Below the pieces are notes generated by a model. It saw only the letters and a list, made by a program, of their open reading frames with translations. It made no database searches and was not told the DNA's origin. The translations under genes were made by a program, and so were the position numbers. Shown one piece after another: positions 25,424-34,206 of a DNA stretch of 64,000 nucleotides; position 1 is the first letter of the stretch; the number at the start of each line of letters is the position of its first letter. This stretch comes from an uncultured Eubacteriales bacterium (GTDB taxonomy: Bacteria; Bacillota; Clostridia; Oscillospirales; Acutalibacteraceae): NCBI GenBank assembly GCA_900315255.1, contig OMYH01000006.1, forward strand, positions 1-64,000. The letters run 5' to 3'.

Positions 25424-27211
25424 TTACAACGGCTCAAAGTCTGCTGCACCGTGCTTACACAGAGGACAGATGTAATCCTCGGGCAGCTCATCGCCTTCGT
25501 AGATATATCCGCAAACCTTGCATACAAAGCCCTTTTTACCGTCCGACTGCGGCTTCGGCTTAACGTTGTTCTGATAATACGTATATGTCATCGTCTCTTT
25601 GTCCGAAACAACTCGTGCTTCGGTTACGGAGCAGATGAACATACCGTGAGTATCAAGGTCTAAGTATTGCTCAACCTTCAAAGACATAAAAGAGTTAATG
25701 TATTTCGGCAGGAATACAAGTCCGTTATCGGAACGTAGAGGAGTACAGTTCTCAAATTTATCGACATCTCTTCCGCTGCGGAATCCAAACGCCTCAAAAA
25801 CCTTGAACGGAGCTTCTGTAGACAAACAGTTTACGTTCATGATACCTGTCGATTTTATAACGTCGTGTGAATAGTTCTGCTTATTGATCGTCACAGCTAT
25901 TCTGTTCGGTGTGTTTGTAACCTGCGTAACCGTGTTTACAATAAGACCATTGTCTTGTTTTCCGTCGTTGGAAGTAACTACATACAGACCGTAGCCTATA
26001 TTAAACAATGCGGTGAGATCGTTCTTGTTGGCTGTTTCGTCATGCTGTGCAAGATAGTCCATACATAACTCATTGGCAAGCTTTTCGATCTGCTCGGTGC
26101 TGCTGTCGTTGAGTGCAGACATAATCTTCACAGTCGTATCGGTAAAAGTGATGTTTTTGCACCCTTTCAGCATATTACGCATGGTCTTTGCTGCAAGCGG
26201 CGCCCATGAACCGTTCTCAATAAGACCTATAGTTTTGTTTTGGAAATTTCTCTCGGTGAGATGTTCAATGAATTCTCTCATAAACGGGAATATCTCGGCA
26301 TTGTAGGTTGTTGTGGCGAGAACTATTCTCCCGTAACGGAAAGCGTCCTCAACTGCCTCTGCCATATCACAGCGGGCGAGATCATTGACGACAACCTTCG
26401 GGCAGCCCTTGTCTTTCAGCTTTTCGGCAAGCAGCTCCACAGCCTTTTTTGTATTGCCGTATACCGAGGTATATGCAATCATAATACCCTCGGTTTCTGT
26501 GGCATATCTTGACCATGTGTCGTACAGTCCTATGTAGTATCCCAGATTTTCTTTCAGAACAGGACCGTGCAGCGGACAGATGATTTGTATGTCAAGCGCC
26601 GATGCTTTTTTAAGCAGCGCCTGAACCTGTGCTCCGTATTTTCCGACGATCCCGATATAATAGCGGCGTGCCTCGCATGCCCAGTCCTCTTCAACGTCTA
26701 AAGCTCCGAATTTTCCGAAGCCGTCCGCCGAGAAGAGAACCTTGTCATAACTGTCATAAGTAACGATAACTTCGGGCCAGTGAACCATAGGTGCTTCAAC
26801 AAAGTTAAGAATGTGATCTCCAAGCTCCAGACTGTCACCTTCCGCAACAACAATGCGTCTGTCTTCAAAGTCTGTACCGAAAAAGTTCTTCATCATGCTG
26901 AATGCCTTTTTTGATGAGACGATAACAGCGTCGGTATATTTTTGCATAAAAACATGGATATTAGCCGAGTGGTCGGGTTCCATATGCTGTACAACAAGAT
27001 AATCAGGGGTTCGACCGTCTAACTGCTGCTCGAGGTTTGAAAGCCACTGTTCTGTAAAATGCCGGTCAACGGTATCCATAACTGCGATTTTCGTGTCAAG
27101 AATAACATAAGAATTATAAGCCATTCCGTTCGGGACTACATACTGACCTTCAAAGAGATCAACTTCATGATCGTTTACACCGATATATCGGATGTCATTT
27201 GTAATTTTCAT
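25424..27211 (-). CDS. Flavodiiron protein fused to flavin-reductase and rubredoxin domains
   Basis: 595 residues in four domains. Residues 1-250 are a metallo-beta-lactamase-fold diiron domain with the H-x-E-x-D-H ligand set (VVQHMEPDHSANIH) and later ligands (MVHWPEV, SADGFG, PLHGPVL). Residues about 255-395 are flavodoxin (YTSVYGNTKKAVELL), and about 410-540 resemble an FMN-binding split-barrel flavin reductase. Residues about 550-595 are rubredoxin with CKVCGYIYEGDELPEDYICPLCKHGAADFEPL. Flavodiiron proteins reduce oxygen or nitric oxide to protect anaerobes; the fused domains would pass electrons within one chain. It is monocistronic, with its own promoter at 27298-27326. Confidence 0.93.
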   Translation of the reverse strand: MKITNDIRYIGVNDHEVDLFEGQYVVPNGMAYNSYVILDTKIAVMDTVDRHFTEQWLSNLEQQLDGRTPDYLVVQHMEPDHSANIHVFMQKYTDAVIVSSKKAFSMMKNFFGTDFEDRRIVVAEGDSLELGDHILNFVEAPMVHWPEVIVTYDSYDKVLFSADGFGKFGALDVEEDWACEARRYYIGIVGKYGAQVQALLKKASALDIQIICPLHGPVLKENLGYYIGLYDTWSRYATETEGIMIAYTSVYGNTKKAVELLAEKLKDKGCPKVVVNDLARCDMAEAVEDAFRYGRIVLATTTYNAEIFPFMREFIEHLTERNFQNKTIGLIENGSWAPLAAKTMRNMLKGCKNITFTDTTVKIMSALNDSSTEQIEKLANELCMDYLAQHDETANKNDLTALFNIGYGLYVVTSNDGKQDNGLIVNTVTQVTNTPNRIAVTINKQNYSHDVIKSTGIMNVNCLSTEAPFKVFEAFGFRSGRDVDKFENCTPLRSDNGLVFLPKYINSFMSLKVEQYLDLDTHGMFICSVTEARVVSDKETMTYTYYQNNVKPKPQSDGKKGFVCKVCGYIYEGDELPEDYICPLCKHGAADFEPL

Positions 27212-27297
27212 TTAAAAACCTCCATTAATTTATGAAAAAAATCATTCGTAAACAAAAAATACAGAAAAAAGCCTCTTTTCCTCATATTTTTATTGAT

Positions 27298-27326
27298 ATT
27301 ATATCATATCATAAGCATAAATACAA
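27298..27326 (-). promoter_or_regulatory. Promoter for the flavodiiron gene
   Basis: On the minus strand, TTGTAT (plus ATACAA 27321-27326), a 17-base spacer and TATAAT (plus ATTATA 27298-27303), about 87 bases before the start codon. Confidence 0.6.
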
Positions 27327-27394
27327 TATCTTTTTTCAACGTATTTCAAACCAAAATGCAGTATGATTTTATGCGTGAAAATTTTTGAATAGCC

Positions 27395-27423
27395 TTGCAT
27401 TATCGTCAACAAATAGGTATAAT
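27395..27423 (+). promoter_or_regulatory. Promoter for the C39-like dockerin protein
   Basis: TTGCAT (27395-27400), a 17-base spacer and TATAAT (27418-27423), with a leader of about 85 bases before ATG 27516. The 304-base gap from 27212 to 27515 holds this and the divergent flavodiiron promoter; nothing else is seen. Confidence 0.6.
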
Positions 27424-27515
27424 AAAATAGACGTTTTGTGATTATCTTCTGCAAAGACTTAAGATGTATCCGGACAGGTATTCGCAAGATCATTATCAAA
27501 AAGGAGCTGTTAAAA

Positions 27516-29603
27516 ATGAAAAAGGTATTATCACTGTTTCTTGCGCTGTCGCTGCTGTTCAGTTTATCGATTACTGCATTCAGCGATGAAACGGATCATA
27601 CGATTTTTTCTTATAGAAAGGATCAGTTCATGATTTCGCAAGAAAACAAAACGATAGACGTAAAAAACATCATGCAGTATCCCGAGCTTCCGACAGGGTG
27701 TGAAAGTGTTGCTTTGACAATATTGCTTAATCATCTCGGATACCCTGCCGATAAGCTCGATATTGTCAGGAACTACCTGCCCAAAATGGATTTCTATTGG
27801 AAGAACGGCCTGCTTTACGGAGCAGATTTCAGAACAACGTTTGCAGGGAACCCTGAGTCGATTTATGCCTATGGCTGCTATGCACCATGTATTGTAACGG
27901 CTGCTAACAAGTATCTTAACACGAAAGGATATAATGCTGAGGCTATTGATATAACGGGTACGTCCTTTGACGATCTATTGAAAGAATATATCGATAAGGA
28001 TATGCCTGTCCTGATCTGGATCACAAGCGATAATCTTATTGAGCCGTATTATACCGATACATGGTATACCCCCGGCGGATACACGGTTCAGTGGTTGGCA
28101 AATGAGCATTGTGTCGTTTTGACAGGCTATGATTCCGATCGGGGATTAGTTTATGTTGCCGATCCTTTAGTAGGTAATACATCTTATAATTATGACAGAA
28201 TAAAACAGAGATATATTCAGCTCGGACAGCAGTCTGTTTACATAAAGGATCTGACAAAGGACAGTGATTCCGATTCCTCCGAAGCAGATAATATGGATAC
28301 GGATGATTCTGATACAAAACACACAGATATAACGGATACCGACACAGAGGATAAAGGCTCCGATACGGATTCTTCCGATTCTGATGTCGCAGAATACAAT
28401 ATCATAGGCGACGCCAACGGTGACGGCAAGGTTACAGCTAAAGATAGTATTATTATACAGCGGTATGTTATTAGTATGACTAAGCTTGATGACAGTCAGT
28501 TAGCTGTATCAGATGTCAATTATGACGGAAAAGTCACTAACAAGGATTCTCTGTCTGTTCTCAGATATACTATCTCATTAGGCGATGGTATGAATATCGG
28601 AAAAGAATCGAAGTACAGTATTGTCGGCGACTGGACCCGAGGTTCCCAAAAACAATATACTAATATGAGCTTTAACGAAGACGGCACTCTTCTGATGAAG
28701 GTCAGCAGTATTCCGTGGGTCCTCAGAGCAAAATGGAGCATCACAAATAATATTCTCACGGTAGATTTCTATGGTAATGAAGAGGTATATTATTACAAAA
28801 GCAATACTCTTGTGCTCAGTACCGATAACAGCATAGTATGCGTGAGAGGAACAACAGAAGACGAAACAGAAACTCCCGATCCCGATGAAAACGACAAACA
28901 GACACCGGATCAGCCCAAAACTTCGGATAGCGGGGAGAAAGACAGGCAGACTCCTGATGAAGCAGACAAAATAGATACTCCTTCCGAACCGATGAAGAGT
29001 AAACAGATTGAATTTGTAAATATCCTTCAGAACCCCGATCTGCCCACAGGCGCTGAATGCGTATCTCTGACAATGCTGCTGAATCACTTTGGATTCCCTG
29101 CGGATAAACTTGAAATAGTCAGGAAATATCTACCGAAACAAGAGTTCTATTATGTCGACGGAGAGCTTTACGGAGCCGATTTCAGGACAACATTTGCAGG
29201 AAACCCCGAGGATGAAAGCTCATACGGATGTTATGCCCCTTGTATTGTTATTACAGCTAACAATTACTTCGCAGATAAAGACTATAATGCAAAAGCATAT
29301 GACCTGACATCAACCGAATTTGAAGCACTGCTCACAGATTATATCAATAATGATATACCCTTGATCGTATGGATAACAAACAACGGCTTGGAGCCGTCAA
29401 GCTTATCAACTGTCTGGAAAACTCCGGACGGCGAAACCGTGCAGTGGCGCAGACCGGAGCACTGCGTGGTACTGACAGGGTATGATATTGAGAAAAAAAT
29501 CGTGTATGTTTCCGATCCTTTATTTGGAAATACCGAATATGATTTTGATACTTTTGCAGCCCGTTTCAATGAGATGGGAAAACAAGCGGTTCTTATTCGT
29601 TAA
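27516..29603 (+). CDS. Secreted protein: C39-like domain, central dockerin, beta domain, second C39-like domain
   Basis: 695 residues from ATG 27516 (AAGGAG upstream), with a signal peptide at 1-23. Residues about 50-240 are a C39-like papain-fold domain (LPTGCESVALTILLNHLGYPADKL, then NEHCVVLTGYD and VYVADPLVG). A Ser-Asp-Thr linker leads to a type I dockerin at about 295-355 (GDANGDGKVTAKDSIIIQRY...NKDSLSVLRYTISLG). Next comes a small lipocalin/beta-type domain (SIVGDWTRGSQKQYTNMSFNEDG), another linker, and a second C39-like domain (about 510-695). The dockerin sits in the middle rather than at the end. In domain 2 the catalytic-site cysteine reads GAEC instead of GCE, so that copy may be inactive. 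Likely cell-surface or cellulosome-attached peptidase. Confidence 0.88.
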   Translation: MKKVLSLFLALSLLFSLSITAFSDETDHTIFSYRKDQFMISQENKTIDVKNIMQYPELPTGCESVALTILLNHLGYPADKLDIVRNYLPKMDFYWKNGLLYGADFRTTFAGNPESIYAYGCYAPCIVTAANKYLNTKGYNAEAIDITGTSFDDLLKEYIDKDMPVLIWITSDNLIEPYYTDTWYTPGGYTVQWLANEHCVVLTGYDSDRGLVYVADPLVGNTSYNYDRIKQRYIQLGQQSVYIKDLTKDSDSDSSEADNMDTDDSDTKHTDITDTDTEDKGSDTDSSDSDVAEYNIIGDANGDGKVTAKDSIIIQRYVISMTKLDDSQLAVSDVNYDGKVTNKDSLSVLRYTISLGDGMNIGKESKYSIVGDWTRGSQKQYTNMSFNEDGTLLMKVSSIPWVLRAKWSITNNILTVDFYGNEEVYYYKSNTLVLSTDNSIVCVRGTTEDETETPDPDENDKQTPDQPKTSDSGEKDRQTPDEADKIDTPSEPMKSKQIEFVNILQNPDLPTGAECVSLTMLLNHFGFPADKLEIVRKYLPKQEFYYVDGELYGADFRTTFAGNPEDESSYGCYAPCIVITANNYFADKDYNAKAYDLTSTEFEALLTDYINNDIPLIVWITNNGLEPSSLSTVWKTPDGETVQWRRPEHCVVLTGYDIEKKIVYVSDPLFGNTEYDFDTFAARFNEMGKQAVLIR

Positions 29604-29631
29604 GGTAATGCGTATTTAATCATCTAAAACC

Positions 29632-29673
29632 AAAAGCACTAAGCAGAGAATATCTCGTGTTTAGTGCTTTTTG
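29632..29673 (+). terminator. Intrinsic terminator
   Basis: AAAAGCACTAA (29632-29642) pairs with TTAGTGCTTTT (29661-29671), ending in a T-run, 29 bases after the stop of the C39-like gene. Confidence 0.85.
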
Positions 29674-29688
29674 ATATCCATTCTTTTA

Positions 29689-29717
29689 TTGACAGGTTAA
29701 TGAGATTGTTATATAAT
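29689..29717 (+). promoter_or_regulatory. Consensus promoter of the kinase/vWA/phosphatase operon
   Basis: TTGACA (29689-29694), a 17-base spacer and TATAAT (29712-29717): a perfect sigma-A consensus, about 75 bases before the first gene. It suggests strong or constitutive expression of the six-gene operon. Confidence 0.8.
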
Positions 29718-29794
29718 TAAATTGAATTATTGTAATTTCTTGTATTACAATAAGCGTCTTTGTTTGTTATTCCATGAAACGGGAGAGATGTGAG

Positions 29795-30829
29795 TTGAGC
29801 GAAAATAATTTTTATGAAGCATTGTTCCGTATTATGTGGGATATGGAGGTAGATATTTTTACACAGCCGAAACGTACCCTGGCGCTTGTGTCGGATATTG
29901 TACCGAAATGTAAAAAGCAAAAAAACAGACTGAAGGCTATGTATGACTGCGGAGCAATGGACAAAATAGAAGAGGCGGTAGCCGATAAGAACAGCTCGGA
30001 ATTGTATCTGACTGAAGCCGTGACACTTATTATTGACAGCATTGAGATCAGCGAAGACAGAGCGTTGTTTGCGGTGAACCAGATAGCCGGTTTGTGGGAT
30101 GATCTGAACACACTAAAACGGTATTCACCCGGAAAGTTTAAAAAACATAACCTCAGAAATACTGCTGCTGCACAGGATAATGAAGAAGTATACGATGAAG
30201 ATACAGATGATGAAGACGGTGATGATATGATTTTTTTACAGGATATGACCGATGAGGAAAATAAGCCCGAGGAGAATACAGATAATACGGAAAACACCGA
30301 CAACAATGAACCCGAGCAAAACGGAAATGACCGGTCATCAAAGCCGAAAGCACAGATACTGACCACTCTTATCAACAAATGGTGCAGAACAGACTGCGAA
30401 GACGGCAGACCATATATGTTCGCCTGCCCTGTCGGGTGGTTTATGATTATTATGTGCTCACTGCCGGGTTTTTTCATGATACATGATATTAATGTCAGCG
30501 AGAAATTCCTGATACCTACCTTTGTTTTTATGTTTACGGTGCTGACGGGGAAAAGGCTCTATCGTTTCGAAAGCGTCGGAAGAGTTAGTATATATGTCAC
30601 TGCAATGTACCTGATCGCTATGTTCAAAGCAATGTGGGACGGCGTCGGAAATATACGCTTTGTATGCATTCCGGTAATTTTGGCGGCAATGATCATATTC
30701 AACAGCGGCCGAATCGGAACATGGCTTGACGAGTCGAAAAAAAGGCCGTCAGCGGCATACCTCATTATAGTGCTGCTAAGCGGAATAACGACTCTTGCCG
30801 CTTTTGGCGTACAGCATTATCTGGCTTAA
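29795..30829 (+). CDS. Helical-domain membrane protein, first gene of the TerY-P-like operon
   Basis: 344 residues from TTG 29795, 7 bases after GGGAGAG; ATG 29774 lies before the ribosome site. Residues 1-120 form a helical domain (NNFYEALFRIMWDMEVDIFTQPKRTLALVSDIVPKCKKQKNRL) of a kind that recurs at the N-terminus of Firmicute signalling proteins, but I cannot name it. An acidic, Glu/Asn-rich linker (about 130-190) follows, then about five membrane helices from 205 to the end. Probably a membrane sensor or anchor for the cytoplasmic signalling proteins encoded downstream. Confidence 0.65.
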   Translation: MSENNFYEALFRIMWDMEVDIFTQPKRTLALVSDIVPKCKKQKNRLKAMYDCGAMDKIEEAVADKNSSELYLTEAVTLIIDSIEISEDRALFAVNQIAGLWDDLNTLKRYSPGKFKKHNLRNTAAAQDNEEVYDEDTDDEDGDDMIFLQDMTDEENKPEENTDNTENTDNNEPEQNGNDRSSKPKAQILTTLINKWCRTDCEDGRPYMFACPVGWFMIIMCSLPGFFMIHDINVSEKFLIPTFVFMFTVLTGKRLYRFESVGRVSIYVTAMYLIAMFKAMWDGVGNIRFVCIPVILAAMIIFNSGRIGTWLDESKKRPSAAYLIIVLLSGITTLAAFGVQHYLA

Positions 30830-30845
30830 CTAAAGGGTGATTAGC

Positions 30846-31508
30846 ATGAGTGAAAAGAGAAAACGTATATTTAAGGACGCATTGTTTATAGTTCCGTTTA
30901 TGATAGTAACGGCTGCGGTATCAATGGTATTGATGTTTATTGCAGGCAGGGATATTCACGAAATGATGACTATTGTAAAGGAAAACACTAACTCCGAACC
31001 TACGATGGATATTACGGAATACACAGGTCTGCAGTCGGATAAATACAGCTTATCTTATTCGTATGGCGATAAAGAAAGCTCGGTTGTCTATGCCTCATAT
31101 ACCTATAATGCAAAAGGGGACAACATCGTAGAAACGCTTGAGCTTAAAGAAGAGCGTGACGAATTTGATCCGGGTACATACAAAATAGAATGGTATATGA
31201 ATCAGGAGTTTGTATCATATACGCCTTACGGAAGCACGTCAGAACCGGTGCTTTATCCTACGACTGAACAGCCCTATATGTGTGAATATGTGAGGTCTTA
31301 TTCGTGGAGCAATATGCTTAATGATCTCAACGTCGATCCTGATACCGCAAAGGGATATAAGGTGATGAAGATATTGAGCGCATATGTATGGGATACCGCT
31401 GAAAGGGAAAATATAATACTCGGTCTGGGAGGAAACCCTACCGAAATGTATTCTTATGTATACGACAAGCCCGGAGAATACAGACGGGTCAAAGTAACCA
31501 ACAGATAG
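30846..31508 (+). CDS. Single-pass membrane protein of the operon
   Basis: 220 residues from ATG 30846, with AAAGGGTGA just upstream; GTG 30837 overlaps that site. A basic start (MSEKRKRIFK) is followed by one membrane helix at about 12-36, then about 180 hydrophilic, Tyr- and Glu-rich residues probably outside the cell. No catalytic motif recognised. It lies 16 bases after the first gene and 10 before the kinase, so it is likely part of the same membrane-to-cytoplasm signalling assembly. Confidence 0.6.
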   Translation: MSEKRKRIFKDALFIVPFMIVTAAVSMVLMFIAGRDIHEMMTIVKENTNSEPTMDITEYTGLQSDKYSLSYSYGDKESSVVYASYTYNAKGDNIVETLELKEERDEFDPGTYKIEWYMNQEFVSYTPYGSTSEPVLYPTTEQPYMCEYVRSYSWSNMLNDLNVDPDTAKGYKVMKILSAYVWDTAERENIILGLGGNPTEMYSYVYDKPGEYRRVKVTNR

Positions 31509-31518
31509 GAGAGATAGA

Positions 31519-32808
31519 ATGGCGGAATTTTCTGTAGGAAGTACCGTTAGACTTACAAACGGTACCGCCGTGATAAAGGGCAAGCTCGGAGGCGGGGGTC
31601 AGGGTAATGTTTATCTTGCGGAATACGGCGGAAAACAATATGCCCTTAAATGGTATCATACAAATGCTTTAAGAGATCCTGTCAAATTCTATGACAATCT
31701 GATCAATAATATAGAGCAGGGTTCGCCGTCACCTGTTTTTATTTGGCCTATTGATGTAACCGAGATCATTAACGGAGAATTCGGATATATTATGGAGCTT
31801 ATCCCCAAAGAATACAAGTGTTTTTCGGATTTTCTCCTGACAAAAGAGAAATTCCCGTCTGTCAGTTCGGTTGTAAATGCTGCGCTGAATATTACGAACG
31901 GTTTTCGGGAGCTTCACAGGAAGGGATTTTCGTATCAGGATCTCAACGACGGTAATTTCTTTATAGAGCCACAAAACGGTTCGGTTCTTATATGTGATAC
32001 CGACAATGTCGCACCATACGGCGAAAGCCTCGGCATAGCGGGCAAGGCTCGTTATATGGCGCCTGAAGTCGTGAGAAACATTAAAGCCCCCGATGTAATG
32101 ACCGATAGATTCTCTCTTGCAGTGATATTATTCAGACTATTGTTCTTGGATCACCCTCTGGAGGGCAAGCGTACACTGTGTCCGTGCCTTACGGAAGAGC
32201 TTGAACAAAAGTTTTACGGTAAGATTCCTCTTTTTATCTATGATAAAAACGATAACAGCAATCGTCCTGTCAGAGGAGTTCACTGTAATGTTATAAGGTT
32301 ATGGGATCTGTATCCGCAATTCATCAAGGACAAATTCTCCGAGGCTTTTTCGCAGGAGTGTCTGAATTTACAAAAAGCAAGACTGTCCGATAACGAATGG
32401 CAGATCGCATTTACAAAACTGCGTGACTGTGTTGTAAAATGTCCCTGCGGAGGAGATACTTTTATTGATATGAACGACGATGTGAGTTTTTGCATTAACT
32501 GTGCAGGGAAGATTCCGAAACCGCCGATACTCAGATCAAAAAAATATTCCGTTGTATTATTTCCCGGCAACAAACTGTACCGTTGTCACATTGATGAAGA
32601 CAGCGACGATTTCACACAGAGCGTCGGAGAGATAATAAGGAGCAAAAACCGCCCCGATGTATGGGGACTCAGAAACACAAGCGGTCGTGATTGGAAGGTT
32701 ACTCAGAAAGATGGAACCGAGGTAGATTTTACGGACGGCAAGGTGCAGATAATAATAACCGCACAAGCAATAGACTTTGGCGGCTGTATCGGCAGAATAG
32801 AACTGTGA
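31519..32808 (+). CDS. Ser/Thr protein kinase with C-terminal zinc ribbon (TerY-P-like)
   Basis: 429 residues. The kinase domain covers about 10-290: glycine loop GGGGQGNVYLAEYGGKQYALKWYH with the ATP-binding lysine, catalytic loop YQDLNDGNFF (HRD histidine replaced by tyrosine) and metal-binding DTDN in place of DFG. The activation and APE-like segment (ARYMAPEVV) is intact. A zinc ribbon follows (CPCGGDTF...CINCAGKI, about 310-335), then a beta-rich C-terminal domain (VVLFPGNKLYRCHID...). This layout, next to vWA and PP2C genes, matches kinases of the TerY phosphorylation triad. ATG 31519 follows AGGAGAGATAGA. Confidence 0.88.
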   Translation: MAEFSVGSTVRLTNGTAVIKGKLGGGGQGNVYLAEYGGKQYALKWYHTNALRDPVKFYDNLINNIEQGSPSPVFIWPIDVTEIINGEFGYIMELIPKEYKCFSDFLLTKEKFPSVSSVVNAALNITNGFRELHRKGFSYQDLNDGNFFIEPQNGSVLICDTDNVAPYGESLGIAGKARYMAPEVVRNIKAPDVMTDRFSLAVILFRLLFLDHPLEGKRTLCPCLTEELEQKFYGKIPLFIYDKNDNSNRPVRGVHCNVIRLWDLYPQFIKDKFSEAFSQECLNLQKARLSDNEWQIAFTKLRDCVVKCPCGGDTFIDMNDDVSFCINCAGKIPKPPILRSKKYSVVLFPGNKLYRCHIDEDSDDFTQSVGEIIRSKNRPDVWGLRNTSGRDWKVTQKDGTEVDFTDGKVQIIITAQAIDFGGCIGRIEL

Positions 32809-32819
32809 GAGGTGAGAGT

Positions 32820-33455
32820 ATGCCTGTCAGAAAAAGACATTATGAATTGTTCTGGGACAGATATGCAAAGCTGTATACTTCTTTTCAGGAACAGAAAAAC
32901 GTCAAGCTTTATGATGTTGTGGGAGAATACATAAATGATAATCTTCGCAGAGAAATGTCCGTTCTTGAGCTTGCCTGCGGCACAGGGCAGATAACCAAAA
33001 GATGCGGTACTCATACAATGAAGTGGGTTGCAACAGATTTTTCGGAAAAGATGGTAGAATGTGCAAAAACAGAATGCAGTACCAAAAACGTACATTTCGA
33101 AATTGCAGACGCTCATTCTTTGAAATACTCGGATGAAAGCTATGACGCAGTCGTGATAGCTAATGCACTGCATATTATGCCCGAACCCGAGAAAGCGTTA
33201 GCCGAGATTAAGCGTGTTCTGAAGCAAGACGGAATACTGATAGCGCCTACCTTTGTTTATGAGGGTAAAGATAACGCAAAAAGAAAAATGAAGCTGATGC
33301 TGATGAAAGGTATGGGCTTCAAGACATTTTCCAGATGGACATCTTTGCAATATAAGGAATTTGTCGAACAAAACGGATTCACAATAACACAACAAAAGCT
33401 TTTTGGTGATGATTTTTTACCCGAATGTGTTCTTGTGTGCAAAAAAGGAGGATAA
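32820..33455 (+). CDS. SAM-dependent class I methyltransferase
   Basis: 211 residues from ATG 32820, with GAGAGGTGAG upstream. The SAM-binding motif I is VLELACGTGQITKR (about residue 45), followed by ATDFSEKMVECAK and the motif IV region YDAVVIANALHIMPEP. It resembles the UbiE/Methyltransf_11 group with a small-molecule or lipid-type substrate, which cannot be specified. Its insertion between the kinase and the vWA gene, with gaps of 11 and 2 bases, marks it as part of the signalling operon. Confidence 0.82.
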   Translation: MPVRKRHYELFWDRYAKLYTSFQEQKNVKLYDVVGEYINDNLRREMSVLELACGTGQITKRCGTHTMKWVATDFSEKMVECAKTECSTKNVHFEIADAHSLKYSDESYDAVVIANALHIMPEPEKALAEIKRVLKQDGILIAPTFVYEGKDNAKRKMKLMLMKGMGFKTFSRWTSLQYKEFVEQNGFTITQQKLFGDDFLPECVLVCKKGG

Positions 33456-33457
33456 CA

Positions 33458-34189
33458 ATGCCTAATATTTATGACGATGTGGTTGAGGTAGCAAGACGAA
33501 CTATGGTGCTGTTTTTTGTAGTGGACACCTCGGGCAGTATGGAGGGGGCGAAAATAGGCACACTCAACCAGGCAATAGAGGACGTGATCCCGGAGATAAG
33601 TGAGATCTCACAGAATAATGCCGACGCACAAATAAAAATAGCCGTGCTTGCTTTTTCAAGCGGTGCAAGATGGATCACTCCGAAACCCGTTCCGGCAGAG
33701 GATTTTAGTTGGGATTATCTCGACGCTTCAGGGCTGACAGATTTCGGAGATGCTTGCAGATATCTTAACGAGAAGCTGTCACGAAATGCTTTTATGAGTG
33801 AGATTACAGGTTCGTTTGCGCCTGCTGTGTTTTTATTGTCAGACGGCGAACCGACAGATGACTATGTCGAGCAGCTGGACGAACTCTGGAAGAATAATTG
33901 GTTCAGAAAGGCGATCAAGGTTGCTGTTGCGATAGGTGAAGACGCTAACACCGAAGTGCTTTCAGATTTTACAGGGGATACTGAAAGCGTGTTGACTGTA
34001 CACAGTCCGGAGGCTTTGAAAAAAATGGTAAAATTCGTGTCGGTCACTTCATCTCAGATCGGTTCAAAAAGCTCGGCTGTCGGAAAAAGCTCTGTCGATT
34101 CTGCCCCGTCCAAACAGGAGGATTTTCTTGAACAGGTAAAAATTGCCTTCAACAGCGGTGATTTTGCAGATGACGAAGTTTTGTGGTAA
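33458..34189 (+). CDS. TerY-like von Willebrand factor A protein
   Basis: 243 residues from ATG 33458 (AGGAGG just upstream). The vWA domain begins at once with the MIDAS motif DTSGSMEGAK and continues with the conserved threonine region (SGLTDFGDAC) and the DGEPTDD segment. It belongs to the TerY/COG4245 group. TerY-like proteins bind metal through the MIDAS and act with a kinase and a PP2C phosphatase in stress-signalling triads. The C-terminal 50 residues are a Ser/Lys tail that could be a phosphorylation target. Confidence 0.88.
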   Translation: MPNIYDDVVEVARRTMVLFFVVDTSGSMEGAKIGTLNQAIEDVIPEISEISQNNADAQIKIAVLAFSSGARWITPKPVPAEDFSWDYLDASGLTDFGDACRYLNEKLSRNAFMSEITGSFAPAVFLLSDGEPTDDYVEQLDELWKNNWFRKAIKVAVAIGEDANTEVLSDFTGDTESVLTVHSPEALKKMVKFVSVTSSQIGSKSSAVGKSSVDSAPSKQEDFLEQVKIAFNSGDFADDEVLW

Positions 34190-34206
34190 TTACAGGAGAA
34201 TTGCGT

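Noticed and set aside
32691..32819. N-terminal extension of the methyltransferase
   Set aside because: It overlaps the kinase gene by over 100 bases and lacks a ribosome site; ATG 32820 has GAGAGGTGAG and starts the conserved domain.
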